Shown in pieces: positions 34,178 to 44,251 of a stretch of 64,000 bases of DNA. The translations under genes and the position numbers were made by a program. Position 1 is the first letter of the stretch. Each line of letters opens with the position of its first letter. The notes under the pieces are model-generated. The model ran no database searches, was not told the DNA's origin, and saw only the letters and a program-made list of their open reading frames with translations. The DNA is from Acidithiobacillus marinus (GTDB lineage Bacteria > Pseudomonadota > Gammaproteobacteria > Acidithiobacillales > Acidithiobacillaceae). The stretch covers positions 1 to 64,000 of the forward strand of contig NZ_MXAV01000004.1 of NCBI RefSeq assembly GCF_002847505.1. Direction: 5' to 3'.

Positions 34178-35464
34178 TCAACCGAAACTGGTCTGGACCC
34201 AGTTGCGCATTTTCCGGAAAACACCGCCAAAACTGGTGTCCATACCGGTGTGGCTTTGCCCCAGATCTTCATAAGCGGCCTTGGGCTGTGCAGTTGCCGC
34301 CTCAGTCTGTCCGGCCGGTTGATTATGTAATCCATACATGACCAGACCAACGCCAGTGGCGTGTCCTGGTACCCGGACCACGTTTTCCATGCCTGGCAAA
34401 TGCATGGGTTCGCCCACTCGAACGGGCAGATGGAGGATTTCTTCGGCCAGCTCGGCAATACCTTCGAGACGGCTGGAACCGCCAGTGATGACCACCCCGG
34501 CGGCGATCATTTCTTCATAGCCGGTGCGCCGCAGTTCGGCCTGGATCAGTTCAAACAGTTCCTTGATGCGCGGTTCGATGATGTCGCCGAGAATCCGCCG
34601 GGAAATAGTGCGGGGCGGGCGGGTACCGACACTGGGCACGGCAATTTCGTCATCCTGTTCGATCAGGTCACCAAGAGCGCAGCCATAGAGTTTCTTGATC
34701 TGTTCGGCTTCCGCTGGAGGAGTGCGCAGACCGAGAGCAATGTCATTGGTGACCTGATCTCCGGCAATGGGAATTACGGCCGTATGGCGGACAGCACCAT
34801 CACGGAAAATGGCAATGTCGGTGGTTCCGCCGCCAATATCCACCAAGCAAACCCCGAGTTCTTTTTCGTCGGAGGTCAACACCGCATCGGCGGAGGCGAG
34901 CTGTTCCAGAACCAGGTCCTGGACCTGTAAGCCGCAGCGTTCCACGCATTTGGCAATATTCTGGGCGGCACTGACCGCACCGGTGACAATATGCACTCGG
35001 GCTTCGAGACGCACCCCGGACATGCCGACCGGTTCGCGAACCCCTTCCTGACTATCAATCATGAATTCCTGGGGCAGGATATGGATGACATTCTGGTCCT
35101 GGGGAATCACGATGGCGCGGGCGGCGTCCATGACCCGACCCACATCCTCATTGCTGACTTCCTTGTTCTTGATGGCGACGATGCCGTGGCTGTTGTAACC
35201 GCGAATGTGACCGCCGGCAATGCCGACCACGGCACCGTGGATCTGGACGCCGGCCATGAGTTCGGCTTCCTGGACTGCACGGGTAATGGCCTGCACGGTG
35301 GATTCAATATCTACCACCACGCCTTTTTTCAAACCCCGGGAGGGGTGCTGACCGACGCCGATGATTTCTGCTTCACGACCACCTTTAGACTGGGCAACAA
35401 TACAGGCGACTTTGGAAGTACCAATATCCAGGCCGACGATGAGTTCCTGATGTCCACGTTTCAT
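34178..35464 (-). CDS. ftsA: cell division protein FtsA
   Basis: 428 residues of the actin/Hsp70 fold: VGLDIGTSKVACIVA, the ATP-site VDIGGGTTDIAIF, and VVITGGSSRLEGI. A low-complexity linker leads to the amphipathic membrane-targeting helix VFRKMRNWVQTSFG at the C-terminus. Anchors FtsZ to the membrane. 48 bp separate it from ftsZ, and it has a good ribosome site (GGAGAGAAAG). Confidence 0.97.
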   Translation of the reverse strand: MKRGHQELIVGLDIGTSKVACIVAQSKGGREAEIIGVGQHPSRGLKKGVVVDIESTVQAITRAVQEAELMAGVQIHGAVVGIAGGHIRGYNSHGIVAIKNKEVSNEDVGRVMDAARAIVIPQDQNVIHILPQEFMIDSQEGVREPVGMSGVRLEARVHIVTGAVSAAQNIAKCVERCGLQVQDLVLEQLASADAVLTSDEKELGVCLVDIGGGTTDIAIFRDGAVRHTAVIPIAGDQVTNDIALGLRTPPAEAEQIKKLYGCALGDLIEQDDEIAVPSVGTRPPRTISRRILGDIIEPRIKELFELIQAELRRTGYEEMIAAGVVITGGSSRLEGIAELAEEILHLPVRVGEPMHLPGMENVVRVPGHATGVGLVMYGLHNQPAGQTEAATAQPKAAYEDLGQSHTGMDTSFGGVFRKMRNWVQTSFG

Positions 35465-35494
35465 GTGCTTTCTCTCCTTCGGATCCGGGATCCG

Positions 35495-36349
35495 TTACTG
35501 ACTGTTGACGGGGGTCGCTGAGGGCATGGCGACCGCAAAACCATTGGTATAGCGGAGATCCATGGTGGCTCCGGGAACCAGGTATTCCTTGACCTGGGGG
35601 ACAATGGTCACCCAGCGTTTCAAAGCAGGTATGACATCCTCGCTGCCGAGTAGCAGTCGGACTTGATTGCTGAGAATGCAGCGCCAGCCACCGCCTTGAT
35701 CTTCCTCCAGGGAGATGATCTTCAGTCCCAAGGGCGCCACAATGGCATTGAATTTCGCCAGTTGGACCAGTAACTGGCTGCCACTCTGGGCGGGACCGGC
35801 AAGGTTGGGAAGCCCGTTGGGGACCTGGGCCGGGGGGACGCTGAAAATCTGGCCCTGGGCATCGACCATTTGTCCGGCCCCACCCAGCCAGCGTGCGACC
35901 GGCGTATAGGGCTTGATGCTGACTTGCAGGCGATCGGGCCAGACCTTGCGTACTTCGGCATCGGCCACCCAGGGCAGATGGTCCAGAGACTGACGAATCT
36001 GTTCTGGATTGGCCCAGAGAAAACCCTGAGCCGCATACGGTTTCAGTACCCCATTGATTTCTGCAAGAGGGATTCTGGTCGAGCTGCCGGTAATGGTCAG
36101 GGTATTGATGGGCATCAGGGAGGGTTGACGCAGCCATTGCCATCCGGTCCATCCGCCCCAGGCGAGCAGGCTGATGCCCAGGCTGCCCACGAGCACCCGG
36201 CCGTACAGTTTCCACGGCAGGGGTTTATGGACCTTGGCAGGAGCGGCTTTGACCGGGGCCGCCCGGGACGCTTTGGGGGGCTCTTTCAGGGTGGCGGCAG
36301 GCCGTTGTGGCTGTTGACCGTGGCGATAATCACGCATGACACTAACCAT
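35495..36349 (-). CDS. ftsQ: cell division protein FtsQ
   Basis: 284 residues. A basic cytoplasmic N-terminus is followed by a membrane segment at about 51-70 (GRVLVGSLGISLLAWGGWTGW) and a POTRA domain (INTLTITGSSTRIPLAEING ... WVADAEVRKVWPDRLQVSIK). The FtsQ domain continues to the end. Bitopic divisome organiser linking FtsB/L with earlier proteins. Its start overlaps ddl by 8 bp. Confidence 0.95.
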   Translation of the reverse strand: MVSVMRDYRHGQQPQRPAATLKEPPKASRAAPVKAAPAKVHKPLPWKLYGRVLVGSLGISLLAWGGWTGWQWLRQPSLMPINTLTITGSSTRIPLAEINGVLKPYAAQGFLWANPEQIRQSLDHLPWVADAEVRKVWPDRLQVSIKPYTPVARWLGGAGQMVDAQGQIFSVPPAQVPNGLPNLAGPAQSGSQLLVQLAKFNAIVAPLGLKIISLEEDQGGGWRCILSNQVRLLLGSEDVIPALKRWVTIVPQVKEYLVPGATMDLRYTNGFAVAMPSATPVNSQ

Positions 36350-37268
36350 GATTCACTCTCCTCTGCGCCGTACGCAGTATGGTCTCGCATAATTCGGGGA
36401 AGCTCATGCCCACGGCCTTGGCGGCCATGGGTACAAGGCTGTGACTGGTCATGCCGGGAACGCTGTTGATTTCCAGAATGTGAATGTTACCGGACTGGCT
36501 GATCATAAAATCGACCCTGCCCCAATCCCTGCCACCCAGTTCGGCAAAGGCCTTGAGCGCCAGTTCCTGTAATTCCGCATCCTTGACCGCTCCCAGTCCG
36601 GAGGGCAGCAGATACCGGGTGTCGTCGGCCAGATACTTGGCATCGTAATCATAAAAAGCGTGTGAAGTTTCAATGACAATAGGGGGCAGGGCCCGGCCCT
36701 CGACAATGCCGACCGTGGCCTCGTGACCAATGACGCCCGCTTCGCAGAGGACTTCATCTTCCAGCGCGAAAGCCTGGGCCAGAGCGATGTCCAGTGCTTC
36801 CGGTCCATTCACCCGGCTGACCCCGAGACTGGAACCGCCGTGATTGGGCTTGACATAAAGCGGCCATCCCCAACTCCTGTCCAGTTCATGAAGGGACTCG
36901 CCGGGACGTAGCAGTACGCCCTGGGTGACCGGAAGTCCGGCGGCTTTCCAAATCTGTTTGGAGCGCCATTTATCCATGGCCAGTGCCGAACTGAGCACGC
37001 CGCTGCCGGTATAGGGAATGTGGAGGGTTTCCAATACCGCCTGGAGCAGGCCATCTTCACCGATAGCCCCATGGCAGACGTTGAAGGCAAAATCGATCTG
37101 CGCATCCTGGAGTTGTTGCTGCAGCCGGGCCGGCTCGATATCAATGCTGACCGCTGCTATGCCGTTACTGCGCAGGGCGCTGAGGACCGCCTCGGCACTG
37201 AGCAGGGATACTGCGCGTTCGCCCGAGGGGCCACCGCAGAGCACGCCTACACGCAGGGTATCAAACAT
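36342..37268 (-). CDS. ddl: D-alanine--D-alanine ligase
   Basis: 308 residues, DdlB type. N-terminal VGVLCGGPSGERAVSLLS, then VCHGAIGEDGLLQAVLE, the ATP-grasp region YVKPNHGGSSLGVSRVN, and the metal site ILEINSVPGMTSHSLVPMAA. Joins two D-Ala for the pentapeptide stem. Overlaps murB by 8 bp and ftsQ by 8 bp, the usual murB-ddlB-ftsQ order. Confidence 0.97.
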   Translation of the reverse strand: MFDTLRVGVLCGGPSGERAVSLLSAEAVLSALRSNGIAAVSIDIEPARLQQQLQDAQIDFAFNVCHGAIGEDGLLQAVLETLHIPYTGSGVLSSALAMDKWRSKQIWKAAGLPVTQGVLLRPGESLHELDRSWGWPLYVKPNHGGSSLGVSRVNGPEALDIALAQAFALEDEVLCEAGVIGHEATVGIVEGRALPPIVIETSHAFYDYDAKYLADDTRYLLPSGLGAVKDAELQELALKAFAELGGRDWGRVDFMISQSGNIHILEINSVPGMTSHSLVPMAAKAVGMSFPELCETILRTAQRRVNHG

Positions 37269-38184
37269 GGTTGGCCTCCCCGAGAATGCGCATCTCCGCT
37301 TGCAGAGTGATGCCGAATTGCTGCTCGACCCGGGTTTGTACTTCAGTCACCAAGGTTTCAATATCGTCGGCCCGAGCCTGGCCCCGATTGATGATGAAAT
37401 TGGCATGCTGGTTGCTGACTTCCGCTTCTCCCCGGCGGTATCCCTTCAAGCCAGCGGCTTCGATCAGGCGTGCCGCATGATCGCCGGGCGGATTCCGGAA
37501 AACCGAGCCGCAGCTCGGCCATTCCAGAGGCTGGGTAGCGGCGCGTTTTTCCTGCCAGCCACGCAAGCGCTGCATCACCTGGTCCCTGGCTTCGGGAATC
37601 AGTCGCAGTCCGGCGGCGATGAAGCAGGCGTCGCCATGACCTTTGACTTCCCGGTAGCCGACCTGAAAATCCCGGGGAGCCAGTCGTTGGATTTCGCCGT
37701 GGGGGTGAATGACTTCCACCCATTCCACGAGGCTCCAGGTATCTCCACCATGGGCGCCGGCATTCATGCTCAGACAACCCCCCAGGGTCCCCGGAATTCC
37801 GGCTAGAAATTCGGCGCCAGCCAGACCGGCCTTGGCGGCAAAATGGGCAACTTTTACCGCACCGGCACCGGCACCGACCCGGAGCAGGGTGTTTTCTTCG
37901 CGGATGATCTGATCCAGGCTGTGGGCGAGGCAGATGGTGGTACCGCGCAGTCCGCCATCACGGACTAGCACATTGCTGCCCAGTCCCAACCAGGTGAGGG
38001 GTGGGACCGCAAACTGCCGTAAAAATTCCTGCAAGTCTTCCAAAGAGCCGGGCAGATAGAAGCGATCTGCCGGGCCACCTACCCGCCAACTAGTGTGGCG
38101 GTGCATGAGTTCGCCGAGGCGCAGGCGGCCGCCAATGACGGGTGTCATGGCCGGTGCCGTGGCCTGTATCATGGCCCGGATCAA
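37261..38184 (-). CDS. murB: UDP-N-acetylenolpyruvoylglucosamine reductase
   Basis: 307 residues from a TTG at 38184. This start overlaps the murC stop as TTGA and sits 6 bases after GGAGGAAA, so it is preferred; ATG 38172 is the alternative. FAD-binding motifs TSWRVGGPADRFYLPGS and GLGSNVLVRDGGLRG, the catalytic Ser in CGSVFRNP, and a type I C-terminal region. Reduces the enolpyruvyl ether to give UDP-MurNAc. Cytoplasmic. Confidence 0.95.
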   Translation of the reverse strand: MIRAMIQATAPAMTPVIGGRLRLGELMHRHTSWRVGGPADRFYLPGSLEDLQEFLRQFAVPPLTWLGLGSNVLVRDGGLRGTTICLAHSLDQIIREENTLLRVGAGAGAVKVAHFAAKAGLAGAEFLAGIPGTLGGCLSMNAGAHGGDTWSLVEWVEVIHPHGEIQRLAPRDFQVGYREVKGHGDACFIAAGLRLIPEARDQVMQRLRGWQEKRAATQPLEWPSCGSVFRNPPGDHAARLIEAAGLKGYRRGEAEVSNQHANFIINRGQARADDIETLVTEVQTRVEQQFGITLQAEMRILGEANHV

Positions 38185-39575
38185 GGAATTTCCTCCGCAA
38201 ATACTTCGGCCCACTGTCCGGCCAGACGCGCAATGCTGCCCGCACCCATGGTCAGCAATACGGCTTGAGCGGGCAGTAGAGGACGAATTTGTGCTGGTGC
38301 CGTCAGCAGCTCCGGCAGATAGTGCACGTTTATCCCCTGAGCGCGCATGGCTTCACTCAGAGCCTGACTACTGACTCCCGGGAGGGCCTTTTCACCGGCA
38401 CTGTAAATATCGGTGAGAATGACCTGATCGGCGTGAGCCAAGCTTTGGACAAAATCACCAAACAAAGTCTGGGTACGACTGTAACGATGGGGTTGGAAGG
38501 CGACTACCAGGGGGCGATCAGGCCACACGGCCCGGGCCGCAGCAATGGTGGCACTCAGTTCCCGGGGATGATGACCATAATCGTCGACAATGGTGATGCC
38601 GGCAAATTCCCCCAACTGCTCGAAACGCCGGCCGACCCCGCGAAAATCCGCCAGGGCACTGCGGATGATGTGTTCCGGCACCCCGACCTTGCTGGCAATG
38701 CCGATGGCGGCCAGGGCGTTGAGGACGTTGTGTTGCCCGGGGATACCCAGCTCCACATCCAGCCAATGCACATAGTCACTGTCCATGCGCCGCCAGACTT
38801 CAAAATGACTGCCTACACCCTTGACCGTCACCTGACGGGCCTGCAGATCCGCGTCGACAGCAAAGCCGTACCGCAGTACGGGGGTACGCAATTCGGGGAT
38901 CAGTCCGGCGACCATGGGTTCGTCTGTGCAAAGTACCGCAAGTCCATAAAAGGGCAGGCGCTGTAGAAACTGGAGAAAGGCAGCGCGGAGATTGTCGAGA
39001 TTGTCGCCGTAGGTTTCCATGTGGTCGGCATCAATGTTGGTGACCACCGCCATGACCGGCGCCAGATAGAGGAAGGAGGCATCGGACTCATCGGCTTCGG
39101 CCACCAGATATTCACCACTACCCAGGGCGGCGTGGGTACCGGCACTTTTCAGGCGTCCGCCAATCACAAAGGTAGGATCCAGACCGGCAGCGCCGAGAAT
39201 GCTGGCGACCAGACTGGTGGTGGTAGTTTTTCCGTGGGTGCCGGCAATGGCAATACCCTGTTTGAAGCGCATCAGTTCGGCGAGCATTTCGGCGCGACGA
39301 ATCACCGGAATTCGCAATTCCCGCGCTGCCTGAACTTCCGGATTGCTTTCCGGAATGGCCGAGGATATCACCACGACATCGGCGCCGCGTACATTGGCGG
39401 CGGCATGACCACTGAAAATCCGGGCGCCCAGATCGGTGAGGCGCAGAGTCGAACTGCCGGGCTGCAAATCCGATCCGGATACGGCATAGCCCAGGTTCAG
39501 CAACACTTCGGCGATGCCGCGCATGCCGCTGCCGCCAATGCCAACCATATGAATCTGACGAACCCAGTTACGCAT
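38181..39575 (-). CDS. murC: UDP-N-acetylmuramate--L-alanine ligase
   Basis: 464 residues from ATG 39575 (MRNWVRQIHMVGIGGSGM), with AAGGAG 9 bases upstream; a longer frame lies over murG. ATP site AGTHGKTTTTSL, plus DDYGHHPREL and QPHRYSRTQTLF of the Mur ligase fold. Adds L-Ala to UDP-MurNAc. Overlaps murG by 8 bp and murB by 4 bp. Confidence 0.97.
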   Translation of the reverse strand: MRNWVRQIHMVGIGGSGMRGIAEVLLNLGYAVSGSDLQPGSSTLRLTDLGARIFSGHAAANVRGADVVVISSAIPESNPEVQAARELRIPVIRRAEMLAELMRFKQGIAIAGTHGKTTTTSLVASILGAAGLDPTFVIGGRLKSAGTHAALGSGEYLVAEADESDASFLYLAPVMAVVTNIDADHMETYGDNLDNLRAAFLQFLQRLPFYGLAVLCTDEPMVAGLIPELRTPVLRYGFAVDADLQARQVTVKGVGSHFEVWRRMDSDYVHWLDVELGIPGQHNVLNALAAIGIASKVGVPEHIIRSALADFRGVGRRFEQLGEFAGITIVDDYGHHPRELSATIAAARAVWPDRPLVVAFQPHRYSRTQTLFGDFVQSLAHADQVILTDIYSAGEKALPGVSSQALSEAMRAQGINVHYLPELLTAPAQIRPLLPAQAVLLTMGAGSIARLAGQWAEVFAEEIP

Positions 39576-40650
39576 GATTGTCTCCTTCCGGGCGCATACA
39601 TGTCCGGGCCACGGTTGTGGCCGCATCGCCCCGGCTCTGTTGGCGGGCCGCTTCAGCCCAGCGCAGGCGTAAGGCCGAGTCGCTGAGCAGGGGGGCTAAA
39701 ATATCCTTAAGCTCCTGGGCATGGAGATTTTCCTGACGGAGCATTCGCGCCGCTCCCGCCGTTTCGAGAAAACGGGCGTTGGCGGCCTGATGATCATCAA
39801 CGGCAAAGGGAAAAGGTACGAGAATAGCCCCCAAACCAGCCGCAGCCAGCTCTGCCACCGTGGCTGCTCCGGCTCGGCACAGGGCCAGATCGGCCCAGCC
39901 CAAGGCTGCAGTCATATCCTCGATGAACGGCTCGACCCGGGCGTCAATACCGGCTTCAGCATAGGCGGAGCGGGTGCTTTCGAGATGATCCCTGCCGGTC
40001 TGATGCCAGATTTGTGGACGTTGTTGTTCCGGCATGGCGGCAATGGCGGCGACGCTGACGCTATTCAGTGCCTTGGCACCCTGACTACCGCCCATGATCA
40101 ATAAATGGGGAGCGCCATGATGCCCGGCAAAGCGCTCGGCAGGGGCGGGCAGGTCGCGGATGGTGCTGCGCACCGGATTGCCGACCCATTCTCCCCGGGG
40201 TAGGCGGGTTTCTGGAAAGCCCAGAAAAATATGTTTGGCCAGGGGGGCCAGCAGGCGATTGCTGAGGCCGGCAATGGCGTTTTGTTCATGCAGGCAGAGG
40301 GGACGACCCATGCTCCAGGCCGCGAGTCCCACGGGTGCGGTGACATAGCCGCCCATGCCCAGTACCTGCTGACTCTGGGTCTGCTGGATGATCTTCCGGG
40401 CCTGCAGAACCGCCCTGCTGACTCGCCAGGGCGCGCGCAGCCAGCGGCCCAGGCCTTTCCCCCGGACTCCCTGCATCTCGATGAGGTGCAGGGGATAGCC
40501 CCGTTCCGGCACCAGCCGCGCTTCCATGCCAGCGCTGGTGCCGGCAAAGGCTACTTCCACGCCCTGATCGCGCAGTACATCGGCGACGGCAAGGGCCGGA
40601 AACACATGGCCCCCGGTCCCCCCTGCGGCAATCAGTACGCGTTCAGCCAT
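39568..40650 (-). CDS. murG: UDP-N-acetylglucosamine--undecaprenyl-pyrophosphoryl-MurNAc-pentapeptide transferase
   Basis: 360 residues from ATG 40650. GT28 fold with the G-loops AAGGTGGHVFPALAVA and MGGSQGAKALN, plus CRAGAATVAELAAAGLGAI in the UDP-GlcNAc site. Converts lipid I to lipid II at the inner leaflet. Overlaps ftsW by 8 bp. The long frame starting at 40770 is within ftsW and not homologous. Confidence 0.97.
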   Translation of the reverse strand: MAERVLIAAGGTGGHVFPALAVADVLRDQGVEVAFAGTSAGMEARLVPERGYPLHLIEMQGVRGKGLGRWLRAPWRVSRAVLQARKIIQQTQSQQVLGMGGYVTAPVGLAAWSMGRPLCLHEQNAIAGLSNRLLAPLAKHIFLGFPETRLPRGEWVGNPVRSTIRDLPAPAERFAGHHGAPHLLIMGGSQGAKALNSVSVAAIAAMPEQQRPQIWHQTGRDHLESTRSAYAEAGIDARVEPFIEDMTAALGWADLALCRAGAATVAELAAAGLGAILVPFPFAVDDHQAANARFLETAGAARMLRQENLHAQELKDILAPLLSDSALRLRWAEAARQQSRGDAATTVARTCMRPEGDNHA

Positions 40651-41821
40651 GTGGCGCCTCCTGCGGGCTGAGGGTCTCACGCTTGGCGCGGGTAACGGCC
40701 GGGTAGCGCCGACTGACGCCCAGCACCACACCCAGGGCGGCGCAGAGGAACACCAGGGCGCTGCCGCCATAGCTGATCAGTGGCAGGGCAAATCCCTTGG
40801 TGGGCAGGGCACCCAGATTGACGCCCATGGACATCACCGCTTCGCCACCGAACCAGGTCAGGGTGCCGTAGCAAAACAGGGCAAAAAAGGCGTCTCCGGC
40901 GGCGGCGGCGCGGCGCCCGATGCGATAAATCCGCCAGCAGGCCACGCTGTAGAATATGGCCAGCGCCCAGACCCCGATCATGCCCAGTTCCTCGCCTATC
41001 ACGGCCAGAATGAAGTCCGTATAGGATTCCGGCAGGTAGAAGTATTTCATGATGCCGTCGCCCAGACCTACGCCGAAGATTCCGCCCCGGCCAAAGGCAA
41101 TGAGTGACTGTACCAGCTGGAATCCTGCGCCATAGGGATCTGCCCAGGGATTCTGGAAGGCGGTGAGGCGAGCCAGCCGGTAGGGGGCGGATATGGCAAG
41201 TACGCCCAGCGCACTTCCGGATACGATCCCCGCCAGGAAAACGTAACCGATCGGTAAACCACCCAGGAAGAGTATGACGCCGGTCAGCAATACGACCATG
41301 GCAAATGAGCCGAAATCCGGCTGCAGCAGCAGGAGTATGCCGAGCAGGCCGAGCACCACAAAAATCGGCCAGAGTCCTTCCTTGAACTTGCCCAGCAGTT
41401 CCCCTTTACGCACCACATAGCGGGCAAGGAATAGCAACAGGGCGAACTTCAGCAGTTCTGAGGGCTGCAGGCGCACAATGATGAAATTGATCCAGCGATG
41501 CGAACCGTTCACCGAAACCCCGATGACTGGTAAAAACACCATCATCAAGGCCACCAGGGAAATACCCATGAGCGGAAAGGTCATTCGTTCCCAGAAATCG
41601 AGATCAATGCGACTGAAGTAATAGAGGACGGCAGCCGCCAGAATCACATAGAGGCCCTGACGTTCGGCAAAGAAAAACGCGTTGCCGGTTTCATGCTGGG
41701 CAATGGGAGCGCTGGCGGAGTACACCATGATCAGTCCAAATCCCAGCAGGATAAGAATAATCCACCACAAGACCGTATCTGCCGGTCCGTTTTCTGCCAG
41801 CCACCAGCTCGGGCGCTTCAT
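40643..41821 (-). CDS. ftsW: peptidoglycan glycosyltransferase FtsW
   Basis: 392 residues with about ten membrane helices (SEDS family). Signature positions: RWINFIIVRLQPSELLKFA, LLLQPDFGS with the catalytic Asp, GDGIMKYFYLPESYTDFI, and KGFALPLISYGGSALVF near the end. Polymerises lipid II at the septum with FtsI. Overlaps murD by 4 bp. Confidence 0.97.
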   Translation of the reverse strand: MKRPSWWLAENGPADTVLWWIILILLGFGLIMVYSASAPIAQHETGNAFFFAERQGLYVILAAAVLYYFSRIDLDFWERMTFPLMGISLVALMMVFLPVIGVSVNGSHRWINFIIVRLQPSELLKFALLLFLARYVVRKGELLGKFKEGLWPIFVVLGLLGILLLLQPDFGSFAMVVLLTGVILFLGGLPIGYVFLAGIVSGSALGVLAISAPYRLARLTAFQNPWADPYGAGFQLVQSLIAFGRGGIFGVGLGDGIMKYFYLPESYTDFILAVIGEELGMIGVWALAIFYSVACWRIYRIGRRAAAAGDAFFALFCYGTLTWFGGEAVMSMGVNLGALPTKGFALPLISYGGSALVFLCAALGVVLGVSRRYPAVTRAKRETLSPQEAPHG

Positions 41822-43167
41822 TGGTCACCTCCCGACAGCGCCGTGACAGCGGCAGCGAACTGCCGACCCCGGTCCTGATAATCCCGAAACATATCGGTAC
41901 TGGCGCAGGCCGGTGACAGGAGTACCTGATCACCCGCTTGGGCTTTGGACGCCGCTTTCTGAACCGCATCTTGCATATTGCTGGCGTGTTCGACGGGCAC
42001 GATGCCGTCCAGCAGTCGGGCGATGGTGTCGGCATCCTTGCCGAGGACGATAGCTGCCCGCTGTTTGCGGCAGGCCGCCTGCAATGGACGGAGATCTGCG
42101 CCTTTGGCATCTCCCCCCAGAATCATGACCAGCGGTCCCGGCAAGCCACCCATGGCTTTCAGGGTCGCGCCGAGATTGGTGCCCTTGGAGTCATCGTAAT
42201 ACTGGACACCCCGATATTCGGCGACCCAGGCCAGGCGGTGGGGCAGACCGGCAAATGTGCGTAATACCTGCTGCACTGCCGTCCGGGGAAATTGTGCCGC
42301 CTCAGCGAGGAGGGCTGCAGCCAGGGCGTTTTCGATATTATGGCCGCCACGCATGCGCAACTCCGCCACCGGGAGCAGTGGCCCGCCTTGACGGAAAGTC
42401 AGATATTCCCGGTCCAGACAGGCATCTTTCGACAGGTCCTGGAGGCTGAAAAAGCGGATGTCCACAGTGGGAGATACCTGCTCGGGCAGGCCGGCTGTAA
42501 AAGCGTCATCAGCATTCAAAACCAGGGTATCGCCCGGTCCCATCTGCTGAAAAATGCGGCACTTGGCGGCGCCATACTGCTGGTAGTCGCCGTGCCAGTC
42601 GAGATGATCGGGGCTGAGATTCAGAATGCCAGCTACCCGGGGCCGGAAAGTACTGCAGGCATCGAGCTGAAAGCTGGAAAGTTCGAGAATGTACCATTCC
42701 GGTTCAGGACCGTTCTCGGGTAACAGTTCCAGGGCCGGGGTGCCAAGATTCCCGCCAGTAGCTAAGCGCAGCCCTGCTGCCTGAGCCATCTCGCTGACCA
42801 GGGTGGTTACCGTACTTTTACCATTACTGCCGGTGATGGCTAAAATCGGGGCCTTGGCCAGGCGGCCAAACAATTCAATATCGCCCAGCACTGGAATGCC
42901 AGCCTGACGGGCCTTGCGCAGGGCGGGAAGGTTGGGGGCAATGCCGGGACTGAGGAGCAGCAGGTCACTGTCCAGCAGCAGGTTCTCGGAAAGGGGACCG
43001 AAATGAAACGTCACGCCAGGATATTGCTGACGCAGGGTATCGGCATTTTCCAGCAGACGGGTGTCGGCTACCTGACATTGTCCGCCCAGGCGCAGGGCCG
43101 TGCGCAGCAGGGACTGACCGGTTTTACCGAAGCCGAGAATGAAGACTTTTTGCTGGTCGAGTCTCAT
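41818..43167 (-). CDS. murD: UDP-N-acetylmuramoylalanine--D-glutamate ligase
   Basis: 449 residues. N-terminal Rossmann domain (VFILGFGKTGQSLL), ATP P-loop ITGSNGKSTVTTLV, LNLSPDHLDWHGDYQQYGAAK, and YYDDSKGTNLGATLKA. Adds D-Glu to UDP-MurNAc-L-Ala. One base separates it from mraY. Confidence 0.97.
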   Translation of the reverse strand: MRLDQQKVFILGFGKTGQSLLRTALRLGGQCQVADTRLLENADTLRQQYPGVTFHFGPLSENLLLDSDLLLLSPGIAPNLPALRKARQAGIPVLGDIELFGRLAKAPILAITGSNGKSTVTTLVSEMAQAAGLRLATGGNLGTPALELLPENGPEPEWYILELSSFQLDACSTFRPRVAGILNLSPDHLDWHGDYQQYGAAKCRIFQQMGPGDTLVLNADDAFTAGLPEQVSPTVDIRFFSLQDLSKDACLDREYLTFRQGGPLLPVAELRMRGGHNIENALAAALLAEAAQFPRTAVQQVLRTFAGLPHRLAWVAEYRGVQYYDDSKGTNLGATLKAMGGLPGPLVMILGGDAKGADLRPLQAACRKQRAAIVLGKDADTIARLLDGIVPVEHASNMQDAVQKAASKAQAGDQVLLSPACASTDMFRDYQDRGRQFAAAVTALSGGDQ

Positions 43168-43168
43168 A

Positions 43169-44251
43169 TCAGCGGATCTTCAGGCTGGAAAGGCCAATCA
43201 GCACCAGAATGATGGTGATGATCCAGAAGCGCACCGCCACACGCGGTTCCGGCCAGCCTTTTTTTTCAAAATGATGGTGGATGGGGGCCATACGAAATAC
43301 CCGTTTGCCCGTCAATTTGAACGAGGTCACCTGGATCATCACCGACAGGGTTTCCATGACAAAAACCCCACCCATGATCACCAGCACCAGTTCCTGACGG
43401 GCGATGATAGCGACGATGGCCAGTGCCGCACCCAGAGCCAGCGCTCCGGTATCACCCATGAATACCTCGGCGGGATAGGTGTTGAACCAAAGAAAGCCGA
43501 GTCCGGCACCGACCAGGGCACCGCAGAAAATCAGCATCTGGCCGGAGCCGGGCACCCAGGGCAGATCCAGATAATGGGCGAACACCGCATTGCCTGAAAC
43601 ATAGGTAAAAATGCCCAGGGCCGCTGCTACCATGACGGTGGGGACGATCGCCAGACCGTCTAGCCCATCAGTCAGATTGACCGCATTGGAGGTGCCGACG
43701 ATGACGAAATAGCTGAAGATAATAAAGCCGAAACCCAGAGGAATCAGGACGTGCGGAACAAAAGGAATAATCAGGCTGGTTTCCACGGCCTTGCTGGCCA
43801 GCCCGTACAGGACTCCGGCAGCCGCCAGGGCAAAGAGGGATTGCAGTCCGTATTTAGCCCGTGCGGAAAGACCCTTGGTATTCTGACGGCGCAATTTGCG
43901 CCAGTCGTCAATAAAGCCGATGCCGCCAAAGGCCAGGGTGGTGATAATGGCGACCCAGACCAGTGGATTACGCAGATCTGACCAGAGCAGGGTGGTGATG
44001 ATGACCACCAGCAGAATCAAGGCCCCACCCATAGTGGGTGTACCCTGCTTGCTGAAGTGGCTTTCCGGTCCGTCATTACGTACCATCTGGCCGATTTTGT
44101 AATAGCGCAAACGGGCAATGAAAAAAGGCCCGATGACCAGGGACAGCACCAGGGCAGTCAGAATAGCCAGCACGCCGCGCAGGGTCAGGTACTGAAACAC
44201 GTAAAACCCGTGGTAAACTTGGCCGAGTTGCATGAACAGAGCGTAAAGCAT
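43169..44251 (-). CDS. mraY: phospho-N-acetylmuramoyl-pentapeptide transferase
   Basis: 360 residues, about ten membrane helices. Conserved cytoplasmic motifs: [17 protein letters not shown], the aspartate-rich [11 protein letters not shown] and [15 protein letters not shown]. Transfers phospho-MurNAc-pentapeptide to undecaprenyl phosphate, giving lipid I. Its ATG shares a base with the murF stop. Confidence 0.98.
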   Translation of the reverse strand: MLYALFMQLGQVYHGFYVFQYLTLRGVLAILTALVLSLVIGPFFIARLRYYKIGQMVRNDGPESHFSKQGTPTMGGALILLVVIITTLLWSDLRNPLVWVAIITTLAFGGIGFIDDWRKLRRQNTKGLSARAKYGLQSLFALAAAGVLYGLASKAVETSLIIPFVPHVLIPLGFGFIIFSYFVIVGTSNAVNLTDGLDGLAIVPTVMVAAALGIFTYVSGNAVFAHYLDLPWVPGSGQMLIFCGALVGAGLGFLWFNTYPAEVFMGDTGALALGAALAIVAIIARQELVLVIMGGVFVMETLSVMIQVTSFKLTGKRVFRMAPIHHHFEKKGWPEPRVAVRFWIITIILVLIGLSSLKIR

